This document shows, one piece after another, positions 8,508 to 14,556 of a DNA stretch of 16,150 bases (position 1 is the stretch's first letter; every line of letters starts with the position of its first letter). The DNA is from an uncultured Blautia sp. GTDB taxonomy: Bacteria; Bacillota; Clostridia; Lachnospirales; Lachnospiraceae. The notes under the pieces were generated by a model, which was not told the DNA's origin, made no database searches, and saw nothing but the letters and a program-made list of their open reading frames with translations. The translations under genes and the position numbers were made by a program. Location of the stretch: NCBI GenBank assembly GCA_900547615.1, contig URHH01000049.1, positions 1 through 16,150 on the forward strand, written 5' to 3'.

Positions 8508-9533
8508 TTATTGATTAAGAAGACGTTTTTCATATTCGTCAAAATCGTAATCTCTCTGGTGAAAGTTATTAAAACGGTTCTGGTTTTTTGGCTGTGCTGC
8601 CGGCTGTTTTTGCGCCGATTTTGCAAGCTTGCGTTTTTTATGTTCTGCATCGAGAAGCCGGACATCGGAAAGTGTGTGTACATTTTTGGATTTCCAGCCC
8701 TCCAGGATCTTATCTGCATACTGGAAGCTTGGTTGCCCTGTCTGGATCACTGTGCGGCTGCATGCCTCCAGGATTAAATCTGTGTCAAAGCCGTAATCTT
8801 TCATCCAGGTATCCATATAGGAAATTTCTGTATCAACCGGATTGCGGTTATTGATTCCCATAGCCTTTAAAATCGTGTAATATTCTTTGCGGAAACGGGA
8901 GGAAGCCTCCTTTGCCATCTCCACAGTGGTAATTCCCTCCTGTGACCAGGCACATGCAACCGTTTCAATATAGCGCATACTTTTGTGGTTGCGGCTTACG
9001 CAGTATTCAATGAGATACTCAATAAGTTCAGGGGACATTTTCATTTCGTCATAAAAATAGAGAACTTTCTGCATTTCAGAAGGGCTCAGGGTCTTGCCGA
9101 GATACTGCTCCGTAATGTAAAGAAGCTGCACGATCGCTTCATTCTGTTTCAGTTCCCGCACGCGGTCAGGCGTAAGTCTCGGGGTGTTTCGGGAAACAGG
9201 AGTGGAAGCAGGCTGCTCTTGTTCTTCCTGTTCTGCCTTGGGAGGTATCAGGGAAATTCCTGAAAGTTTTCCGGCAGATGTATAATGAAAAACCATAAGT
9301 TTTTCTTTTTCCCAATATTTCAGGGCGCGGGCAATATCCCTTTCTGTACAGAGAAGGGTATCCGCCATTTTTGCCAGGTCAAGAGAGGCACGGCTTTCTC
9401 TTAAAAGACGCAGAAGATAGATATAAACTTTTACAAACTCTCCGTTTGCACGGGGCATATACTGGTCAATAAAAATATTGGAAAGTATGGTAATTCCTTC
9501 CTGAGAGGAATTTTCTAAAATAATTTCGCTCAT
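8508..9533 (-). CDS. DnaD/DnaB-family primosome protein
   Basis: Firmicute replication-restart and initiation protein that, in the characterised family, binds and remodels DNA and recruits the helicase with its loader. The 341-aa product has an N-terminal winged-helix region (~10-95, with FVKVYIYLLRLL and LCTERDIARALKYWEKE), an acidic Gln/Glu linker (100-125), and two tandem DnaD C-terminal (DDBH2) modules. Module one (~130-205) carries YIETVACAW and module two (~215-292) carries YADKILEGW, both fitting the Y-xxx-I-xxx-W hallmark. A basic tail follows. The ATG at 9533 has a GGAAGGG ribosome site. It is first in the minus-strand operon with the helicase loader and prs; upstream lie a TATAAT box and a DnaA-box cluster, suggesting replication-linked control. 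DnaD versus DnaB naming cannot be settled here. Confidence 0.9.
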   Translation of the reverse strand: MSEIILENSSQEGITILSNIFIDQYMPRANGEFVKVYIYLLRLLRESRASLDLAKMADTLLCTERDIARALKYWEKEKLMVFHYTSAGKLSGISLIPPKAEQEEQEQPASTPVSRNTPRLTPDRVRELKQNEAIVQLLYITEQYLGKTLSPSEMQKVLYFYDEMKMSPELIEYLIEYCVSRNHKSMRYIETVACAWSQEGITTVEMAKEASSRFRKEYYTILKAMGINNRNPVDTEISYMDTWMKDYGFDTDLILEACSRTVIQTGQPSFQYADKILEGWKSKNVHTLSDVRLLDAEHKKRKLAKSAQKQPAAQPKNQNRFNNFHQRDYDFDEYEKRLLNQ

Positions 9534-9579
9534 GAATTTTCCCTTCCTGTGGACAGTTACAATATAGTTGTTCCATAGG

Positions 9580-9608
9580 ATTATAGCACAAGATATTTTA
9601 AAAGAGAA
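9580..9608 (-). promoter_or_regulatory. Probable promoter of the dnaD-dnaI-prs operon
   Basis: On the minus strand a perfect TATAAT (plus coordinates 9580-9585) lies ~45 bp upstream of the dnaD ATG. A weak -35 (TTCTCT, 9603-9608) is 17 bp further up. The poor -35 may indicate activator dependence. The DnaA-box arrays begin about 110 bp upstream of the -10. Confidence 0.5.
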
Positions 9609-9695
9609 TAGGCATTTTTCCCCATAAAAAGCAAATATGTGGGGAAAAAAGGTGGAAAAACCAGGAAAAATGTTGAAGAGTCTTCTATTTACATC

Positions 9696-9734
9696 TGTGG
9701 AAAATGTGGATAATGTGGATAAGTATCTGGATAA
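9696..9734 (-). promoter_or_regulatory. DnaA-box array 1 (four boxes, head to tail)
   Basis: Plus-strand text reads TGTGGAAAA (9696), TGTGGATAA (9705), TGTGGATAA (9714), then after 3 nt TCTGGATAA (9726). The first three are contiguous 9-mers with no spacer. Two are perfect complements of TTATCCACA, the first fits TTWTNCACA, and the last has one mismatch. Confidence 0.85.
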
Positions 9735-9740
9735 CTTATT
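9699..9740 (+). repeat. Imperfect 42-bp direct repeat, copy 1
   Basis: This copy and 9855-9896 (offset 156 bp) share identical ends: GGAAAATGTG at the left and GGATAACTTATT at the right, with 31 of 42 positions equal without gaps. The outer two DnaA boxes are in register; the middle box is shifted by 3 bp. Confidence 0.7.
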
Positions 9741-9821
9741 ATGGGAAACTGCTGTAACCGTTGGAATTGTAGAGAAAACGTGGGAATTGTCGAAATTGTA
9801 TGTTGAATTATGTCAAGTCAC

Positions 9822-9830
9822 TTATGCACA
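9822..9830 (+). promoter_or_regulatory. Single DnaA box in the opposite orientation
   Basis: TTATGCACA matches TTWTNCACA exactly on the plus strand, between the two minus-strand arrays. Confidence 0.65.
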
Positions 9831-9879
9831 AAAAAATCCACATGCCATACACAGGGAAAATGTGTATAAACATGTGGAT
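9830..9879 (-). terminator. Probable murC terminator built from DnaA-box-like arms
   Basis: A two-part inverted repeat: ATCCACATG (9836-9844) with CATGTGGAT (9871-9879), and inside it ATACACA (9847-9853) with TGTGTAT (9861-9867) around a 7-nt loop. The arms are separated by a 2/3-nt internal loop. On the minus strand the hairpin is followed by a T-run (complement of 9830-9836), and it starts 12 bases after the murC stop. Confidence 0.65.
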
Positions 9880-9896
9880 AATGTGGATAACTTATT
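9855..9896 (+). repeat. Imperfect 42-bp direct repeat, copy 2
   Basis: Partner of 9699-9740. Its right end overlaps the murC stop codon (9892-9894). Confidence 0.7.
9861..9890 (-). promoter_or_regulatory. DnaA-box array 2 (three boxes, head to tail)
   Basis: Plus-strand text reads TGTGTATAA (9861), a 3-nt spacer, TGTGGATAA (9873) and TGTGGATAA (9882), the last ending 2 bp before the murC stop codon. All three fit the complement of TTWTNCACA. Confidence 0.85.
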
Positions 9897-11271
9897 TTCC
9901 AAGAAGATGTTCGCCGATATTTACAACATCTCCTGCTCCCATTGTAATAAGAAGGTCGCCTCTGGAGCAGTTCTCCAGAAGGAAGTTTTCAATTTCATCA
10001 AAGGTTGGGAAGTATTCACATGGTGTGCCAAGTTCCTGAATACATTTCTGCAGGTCTTCTGAAGAAATTCCCAGGGTGTCAGTTTCTCTTGCCGCATAAA
10101 TGTCGGCAAGGACAACGTGGTCGGCAAGGGTAAGCGCTTTTGCAAATTCAGGAAGCAGAGCCTTTGTACGTGTATATGTGTGCGGCTGGAATACACACCA
10201 GATTTTCTGATGTGGATAATTGCCGGCAGCGTAGAGAGTTGCTTCAATTTCTGTGGGGTGATGTGCATAATCGTCAATAACTGTCACACCTGCAACTTCT
10301 CCCTTATACTGGAAGCGGCGGTCTGTTCCTGTAAAGCTTCCGAGCCCTTTGATAATCACCTCTTCGGTAAGACCCAGGAGATGACCAAGAGCAATGGATG
10401 CAAGAGCGTTTGATACATTGTGCATACCCGGAACTCTCAAATAATAGCTTCCTGTTTTTCTGCCGTTTTTATAAACGGTAAAGGAAGCGTGACCGTATTT
10501 ATCAAACGTAATATCTTTTGCCTGATAATCGGCTTCCTGTTCCAGACCGTAAGTTACCACCCGGCAGGGAAGCTCCTTTGTGATTTCCTGATAATCCGGT
10601 ATGTCCGCGTTGATAATCAGAGTTCCGTCAGAGGGAAGAAGATCTGCAAAACGGCGGAAAGAATGGCGGATGTCGTCAAGGTCCTTAAAGAAATCAAGGT
10701 GGTCAGCATCAATATTTAAGATGATGCTGATTTTCGGGAAAAAGCTTAAAAAACTGTTTGTGTACTCGCAGGCTTCTGTGACAAATGTCTCAGATTCTCC
10801 CACGCGGATATTTCCGCCGATGGCAGGGAGAATGCCGCCGACACTGATGGTTGGGTCGCATTTGCCCTCCAAAAGAATATGGGAGACCATAGAGGTTGTC
10901 GTTGTCTTTCCATGTGTTCCGGAAATGGCAATGGGAGTGTCATAATTTCGCATAATCTGTCCAAGAAGCTGGGCGCGTGTAAGCATGGGAAGATTTTTTT
11001 CTTTTGCCTTTGCAAATTCCGGGTTGTCCGGGTGGATTGCGGCAGTATACACAACAGCTTCTGTAGTGTCCATAATATTGGAAGCTCTCTGACCGTAGAA
11101 AATTTTTGCTCCTTTTTCTTCCAGGGATTTTGTGAGAGGGCTTTCTTTTGCATCGGAGCCGGACACGGTAAAGCCTTCTCCCATCAGAATTTCAGCAAGA
11201 CCGCTCATGCTGATTCCGCCGATCCCGATAAAGTGAATGTGAAGAGGTTTCTGAAAGTCTATCTGATACAT
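9892..11271 (-). CDS. murC: UDP-N-acetylmuramate--L-alanine ligase
   Basis: ATP-dependent cytoplasmic Mur ligase adding L-Ala to UDP-MurNAc, the first amino-acid step of peptidoglycan stem synthesis. At 459 aa it has normal length. Visible motifs: N-terminal Rossmann region HFIGIGGISMSGLAE (13-27), the ATP loop GTHGKTTTT (118-126), EACEYTNSFL (166-175) and NIDADHLD (186-193). Further on come the GTDRRFQ segment and DDYAHHPTEI, which is highly typical of MurC. Start ATG 11271 has AAGGAG (11281-11286) at 9 nt spacing. It appears monocistronic: a promoter in the divergent region upstream of glgC and a hairpin terminator just after the stop, overlapping DnaA boxes. Other mur genes are absent nearby. 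Confidence 0.97.
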   Translation of the reverse strand: MYQIDFQKPLHIHFIGIGGISMSGLAEILMGEGFTVSGSDAKESPLTKSLEEKGAKIFYGQRASNIMDTTEAVVYTAAIHPDNPEFAKAKEKNLPMLTRAQLLGQIMRNYDTPIAISGTHGKTTTTSMVSHILLEGKCDPTISVGGILPAIGGNIRVGESETFVTEACEYTNSFLSFFPKISIILNIDADHLDFFKDLDDIRHSFRRFADLLPSDGTLIINADIPDYQEITKELPCRVVTYGLEQEADYQAKDITFDKYGHASFTVYKNGRKTGSYYLRVPGMHNVSNALASIALGHLLGLTEEVIIKGLGSFTGTDRRFQYKGEVAGVTVIDDYAHHPTEIEATLYAAGNYPHQKIWCVFQPHTYTRTKALLPEFAKALTLADHVVLADIYAARETDTLGISSEDLQKCIQELGTPCEYFPTFDEIENFLLENCSRGDLLITMGAGDVVNIGEHLLGK

Positions 11272-11307
11272 AATAAAAATCTCCTTATAATAATTGAAGT
11301 TAACATG

Positions 11308-11336
11308 ATTATAACCCTAAATATATCAAATGGGAA
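11308..11336 (-). promoter_or_regulatory. Probable murC promoter
   Basis: On the minus strand TATAAT (plus 11308-11313) has a TTCCCA -35 (11331-11336, 4 of 6 consensus) at 17 bp spacing. The -10 lies ~37 bp upstream of the murC ATG. Confidence 0.5.
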
Positions 11337-11439
11337 GAACTTCTTTTGACCTAAAAAAGCAGAAAAAGACATGAAAATGAAGAAAAGTCTATATAAAAGT
11401 ATAGGAAATAGACAAATAAGCTCGAAATAGTAATTGATT

Positions 11440-11447
11440 TTGTCGAA
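11440..11447 (+). promoter_or_regulatory. Possible Spo0A box upstream of glgC
   Basis: TTGTCGAA matches the core 0A box (TGTCGAA) exactly and lies 58 bp upstream of the proposed glgC -35. The 7-mer is expected by chance about twice in a window of this size counting both strands, so this is only suggestive. Confidence 0.25.
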
Positions 11448-11505
11448 AAAGATAGTAAATAGCAATAAAAAAAATAAAATCTGAGCAAAATAATTGTAAA
11501 AAATG

Positions 11506-11534
11506 TTCACTATTAATAGGAAATGTGGTATAAT
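11506..11534 (+). promoter_or_regulatory. Promoter of the glgC-glgD(-spoVG) operon
   Basis: TTCACT (11506-11511), 17 bp, then TATAAT (11529-11534) preceded by TGG, an extended -10 element. Predicted start is near 11541, so the in-frame ATG at 11523 is within the promoter and cannot be the translation start. Confidence 0.75.
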
Positions 11535-11564
11535 AATAAAATCATAACAACAAGAGGTGATTGC

Positions 11565-12842
11565 ATGATTAAGAAAGAGATGATTGCCATGCTCTTAGCT
11601 GGTGGACAGGGAAGCCGACTTGGAGTACTGACAAAGAAAGTAGCGAAACCGGCAGTTTCATTTGGTGGGAAATACCGTATTATTGATTTTCCTTTAAGCA
11701 ACTGCATTAATTCCGGCATTGATACAGTAGGTGTTCTTACTCAGTATCAGCCGTTGCGTCTGCATACCCATATCGGAATCGGCATTCCGTGGGATCTGGA
11801 CAGAAATGAGGGCGGCGTAACCGTTCTTCCCCCATACGAAAAAAGCTCTAACAGCGAATGGTACACAGGAACAGCAAATGCAATTTTCCAGAACTTGGAT
11901 TATATGGAACAGTACAATCCAGATTATGTTCTGATTTTATCAGGCGACCATATTTACAAAATGGATTATGAAGTTATGCTTGATTTCCATAAGGCAAATA
12001 AGGCGGATATTACGATTGCATGTATGCCGGTTCCCATTGAGGAGGCAAGCCGTTTCGGTATTATGGTAACAGATGAAACGAGCCGTATTACAGAGTTTGA
12101 GGAAAAACCGGAGCATCCAAGCAGTAATCTTGCTTCTATGGGAATTTATATTTTCAGTTGGAAGGTACTTAAAGATGCGCTGATCGCATTAAAAGACCAG
12201 CAGAGCTGTGACTTTGGAAAACATATTCTTCCATACTGTAAAGAAAAAGGACAGCGCCTTTTCGCTTATGAATACAATGGATACTGGAAAGATGTTGGAA
12301 CTCTTGGTTCTTACTGGGAAGCAAACATGGAGCTCATTGATATTATTCCGGAATTTAATCTTTATGAAGAATTCTGGAGAATTTATACCAAGGGAGATAT
12401 TATTCCTCCTCAGTATATTTCCGGAGATGCAGTTGTAGACCGCTGTCTCATTGGAGAGGGTGCGGAGATTTACGGAGAAGTACATAATTCTGTCATTGGA
12501 CCGAATGTAGTGATCGGTAAGGGCTCTGTGATCAGAGATTCCATTATTATGAGAAATTCTACTGTTGGCGAGAATGTAGTAATGGATAAATCGATCATTG
12601 CAGAAGATGTTGTCATTGGAAACAATGTAGTTCTGGGATGTGGCGAGGAAGCGCCGAATGTGCTGAAACCGGGTGTTTATGCCTTTGGAATTGCAACTGT
12701 AGGTGAGCACAGTGTAATTCCGGATAATGTACGTATTGGAAAGAATACAGCAATTTCCGGTGTTACAGTTCCGGAAGATTATCCGGACGGTTTACTGGAA
12801 AGCGGACAGGTAATTGCAGCAAAGGAAGGTGACAAGGCATGA
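11565..12842 (+). CDS. glgC: Glucose-1-phosphate adenylyltransferase, catalytic subunit GlgC
   Basis: Makes ADP-glucose from ATP and glucose-1-phosphate for glycogen synthesis. The 425-aa product has an N-terminal nucleotidyltransferase domain with LAGGQGSRLG (11-20), KPAVSFGGKYRIIDFPLSN, WYTGTANAI, the catalytic SGDHIYKMDY (126-135, Asp 128) and EFEEKP, followed by a C-terminal left-handed beta-helix with hexapeptide-like repeats (VIGPNVVIGKGSVIRDSIIM). ATG 11565 has AGAGGTG (11553-11559) upstream and is preferred over an in-frame ATG at 11523 that sits in the promoter. The stop overlaps the glgD start (ATGA, 12839-12842), implying translational coupling and a GlgC/GlgD heteromeric enzyme as in other Firmicutes. 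Confidence 0.96.
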   Translation: MIKKEMIAMLLAGGQGSRLGVLTKKVAKPAVSFGGKYRIIDFPLSNCINSGIDTVGVLTQYQPLRLHTHIGIGIPWDLDRNEGGVTVLPPYEKSSNSEWYTGTANAIFQNLDYMEQYNPDYVLILSGDHIYKMDYEVMLDFHKANKADITIACMPVPIEEASRFGIMVTDETSRITEFEEKPEHPSSNLASMGIYIFSWKVLKDALIALKDQQSCDFGKHILPYCKEKGQRLFAYEYNGYWKDVGTLGSYWEANMELIDIIPEFNLYEEFWRIYTKGDIIPPQYISGDAVVDRCLIGEGAEIYGEVHNSVIGPNVVIGKGSVIRDSIIMRNSTVGENVVMDKSIIAEDVVIGNNVVLGCGEEAPNVLKPGVYAFGIATVGEHSVIPDNVRIGKNTAISGVTVPEDYPDGLLESGQVIAAKEGDKA

Positions 12843-13957
12843 GAGCAATCGGTATTATTTTGGCTGGCGGTAACAACAACCGCATGAGAGAATTATCAAA
12901 TAAGAGGGCAATCGCAGCAATGCCTGTTGGCGGAAGCTACAGAAGTATTGACTTTGCTTTGAGTAATATGGCAAATTCCCACATTCAGAAGGTTGCTGTT
13001 CTGACACAGTATAATGCCCGTTCTCTGAATGAACATTTAAGCTCTTCCAAATGGTGGGACTTCGGACGTAAGCAGGGAGGACTTTTTGTTTTCACTCCTA
13101 CAATCACAAAAGACAACAGTCTGTGGTATCAGGGAACAGCAGATGCGATTTACCAGAATCTGAATTTCCTGAAAAACAGCCATGAACCATACGTTGTTAT
13201 TGCTTCCGGTGATGGTATTTACAAACTGGATTACAACAAAGTTCTGGAATATCACATTGCAAAGAGAGCGGATATTACCGTTGTATGTACAACATGCCGC
13301 GACCAGTCTGAGGTGGAGAGATTTGGTGTTCTCCGCATGAATGAAGACTGCAGAATCGAAGAATTTGAGGAAAAACCGATTGTTTCTTCTTATAATACGG
13401 TGTCTACCGGTATTTATATTATCAGAAGAAGACAGCTTATTGAGCTGATCGAGAAAGCGACTTCCGAGGGAAGAACAGATTTTGTATCTGATATTCTGAT
13501 CCGTTACAAAAATCTGAAGAGGATCTACGGATATAAGATTGATACATACTGGAGCAATATTTCCACAGCAGATTCCTATTACAGAACAAATATGGCGTTC
13601 CTCGATCCGGAAATCCGTAATTATTTCTTCAAACAGGAACCTTCTATTAAGACAAAAATTGATGACTTGCCTCCTGCAAAATACAATCCGGGAGCGAATG
13701 TGAAAAACAGTCTGATTTCCAGCGGATGTATCATCAATGGTACAGTGGAAAACTCCGTACTGTTCCGCGATGTTTTTGTTGGAAACAACTGTGTGATCAA
13801 AAACTCGGTGATTCTCAATGATGTATATCTGGGGGATAATACGCATATTGAGAATTGTATTGTGGAGAGTCGGGATACTATTCGGGCAAATTCCTATTAC
13901 TGCGGCGAGGGAGAAGTAAAAATCGTTGTGGAAAAAAATGAGCGTTACGTATTATAA
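12839..13957 (+). CDS. glgD: Glucose-1-phosphate adenylyltransferase subunit GlgD
   Basis: Partner of GlgC, usually considered non-catalytic or regulatory in Firmicutes. The 372-aa product has the same fold, but the nucleotide-binding loop reads LAGGNNNRMREL (8-19) instead of GGQGSRLG and the KPAV lysine region is KRAI, changes typical of GlgD and consistent with weak or no catalysis. SGDGIYKLDY (123-132), EFEEKP and the hexapeptide beta-helix (SVLFRDVFVGNNCVIKNSVIL) remain. It overlaps the glgC stop by 4 bp and its ribosome site (GGAAGG) lies in the last glgC codons. No glgA or glgB is visible in the window. spoVG begins 46 bp after its stop with no obvious promoter or terminator between, so it may be in the same transcript. 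Confidence 0.94.
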   Translation: MRAIGIILAGGNNNRMRELSNKRAIAAMPVGGSYRSIDFALSNMANSHIQKVAVLTQYNARSLNEHLSSSKWWDFGRKQGGLFVFTPTITKDNSLWYQGTADAIYQNLNFLKNSHEPYVVIASGDGIYKLDYNKVLEYHIAKRADITVVCTTCRDQSEVERFGVLRMNEDCRIEEFEEKPIVSSYNTVSTGIYIIRRRQLIELIEKATSEGRTDFVSDILIRYKNLKRIYGYKIDTYWSNISTADSYYRTNMAFLDPEIRNYFFKQEPSIKTKIDDLPPAKYNPGANVKNSLISSGCIINGTVENSVLFRDVFVGNNCVIKNSVILNDVYLGDNTHIENCIVESRDTIRANSYYCGEGEVKIVVEKNERYVL

Positions 13958-14003
13958 GACTACAGGCTGACAGAATACGGGCGAGACGAAAGGGGAAGCA
14001 AAA

Positions 14004-14294
14004 ATGAACATAACAGATGTACGTGTGAGAAAAGTTGCAAAAGAAGGAAAGATGAAGGCGGTAGTGTCTATCACAATCGATGAAGAATTTGTGGTACATG
14101 ATATTAAGGTGATCGAAGGCGAAAAAGGGCTTTTTATTGCGATGCCAAGCAGAAAGACCACAGATGGAGAATACCGCGATATTGCCCATCCTATCAATTC
14201 CGCCACAAGAGACAGAATCCAGAACATTATCCTGGAAAAATATGAAGAAGTAATGGCTGCAGAGCCGGAAGAAGAAACGGGAGCGGAAGAGTAA
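14004..14294 (+). CDS. spoVG: Septation/sporulation regulator SpoVG
   Basis: Small RNA/DNA-binding regulator of the SpoVG family, affecting sporulation, septation, capsule and virulence genes in different Firmicutes. The 96-aa product matches the family from its first residue: MNITDVRVRKV, then MKAVVSITID, FVVHDIKVIEG, GLFIAMPSRKTTDGEYRDIAHPIN and a helical, acidic tail (EEETGAEE). Start ATG 14004 has AAAGGGG upstream. It follows glgC-glgD by 46 bp, unlike Bacillus, where it sits upstream of glmU (gcaD). Its stop codon lies inside the first unit of a 10-bp tandem repeat, and a terminator follows 90 bp downstream. Confidence 0.96.
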   Translation: MNITDVRVRKVAKEGKMKAVVSITIDEEFVVHDIKVIEGEKGLFIAMPSRKTTDGEYRDIAHPINSATRDRIQNIILEKYEEVMAAEPEEETGAEE

Positions 14295-14330
14295 ATAAAA
14301 GTAAACAAAAGTAAACAAAAGTAAACAAAA
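14291..14330 (+). repeat. 10-bp tandem repeat, four units, at the spoVG stop
   Basis: Four back-to-back units: one GTAAATAAAA (14291-14300) and three identical GTAAACAAAA (14301-14330). The spoVG TAA is within the first unit. Each unit carries an A-tract, so these are phased at about one helical turn. Confidence 0.9.
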
Positions 14331-14382
14331 GGCAATCATTTCTTATCATGAAGGGAATGGAGAGTTGGCTTAATTAAGAAGG

Positions 14383-14417
14383 CGCCCCACAGGAGAGAAA
14401 ACTCCTGGGGCGTTTTT
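14383..14417 (+). terminator. Rho-independent terminator of the glg-spoVG operon
   Basis: CGCCCC (14383-14388) pairs with GGGGCG (14407-14412) and AGGAG (14391-14395) with CTCCT (14402-14406), with a 2-nt bulge and 6-nt loop, followed by TTTTT (14413-14417). Confidence 0.9.
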
Positions 14418-14495
14418 CTATGCATTTATATTTCCTGCTTGCGCATGGTAAAAATGGAAATATTACGTATTTGTTACAAAAATAAAATAAAAGTA

Positions 14496-14523
14496 TTGAT
14501 TTCTGTGAAAAATATGTTATACT
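14496..14523 (+). promoter_or_regulatory. Promoter of the 3D-domain cell-wall protein gene
   Basis: TTGATT (14496-14501), 16 bp, TATACT (14518-14523) with a TGT extended -10 immediately before it. Translation starts 33 bp after the -10. Confidence 0.7.
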
Positions 14524-14556
14524 TGACCTACATTAAAATTACGAGGTGTATACATA

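Larger units (their letters stand above)
9534..9891. promoter_or_regulatory. Intergenic DnaA-box region upstream of dnaD and downstream of murC
   Basis: This 358-bp gap contains no convincing gene. It holds seven matches to the DnaA-box consensus TTWTNCACA: six on the minus strand (9696, 9705, 9714, 9861, 9873, 9882) and one on the plus strand (9822). There is one one-mismatch box at 9726 and weaker look-alikes such as 9638-9646. An AT-rich stretch lies at 9580-9640. It also holds the dnaD promoter and the probable murC terminator. An open plus-strand frame runs through it, but it is antisense to murC and lacks a convincing ribosome site. Confidence 0.8.

Noticed and set aside
9534..9891. The main chromosomal origin (oriC)
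   Set aside because: The box density fits, but dnaA, dnaN, rpmH or recF are not nearby and no clear unwinding element is evident. A regulatory or titration site is the safer reading, though a secondary origin is not excluded.
9637..10062. 141-aa plus-strand open frame across the DnaA-box region and into murC
   Set aside because: It runs antisense to the end of murC, its first third is translated DnaA boxes, and it lacks a convincing ribosome site or recognisable domain.
11272..11505. Small RNA or small ORF in the AT-rich murC-glgC intergenic region
   Set aside because: Only short inverted repeats (for example GTCTAT at 11387 with ATAGAC at 11408) and low-complexity A-rich sequence; no terminator-plus-promoter pair or ribosome site.
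11523..11564. Upstream ATG extending glgC by 14 residues
   Set aside because: It falls within the promoter region, before the predicted transcription start, and the extension is not GlgC-like.
13037..13846. 269-aa minus-strand open frame opposite glgD
   Set aside because: It is the antisense shadow of a well-conserved glgD, with no similarity or translation signal.
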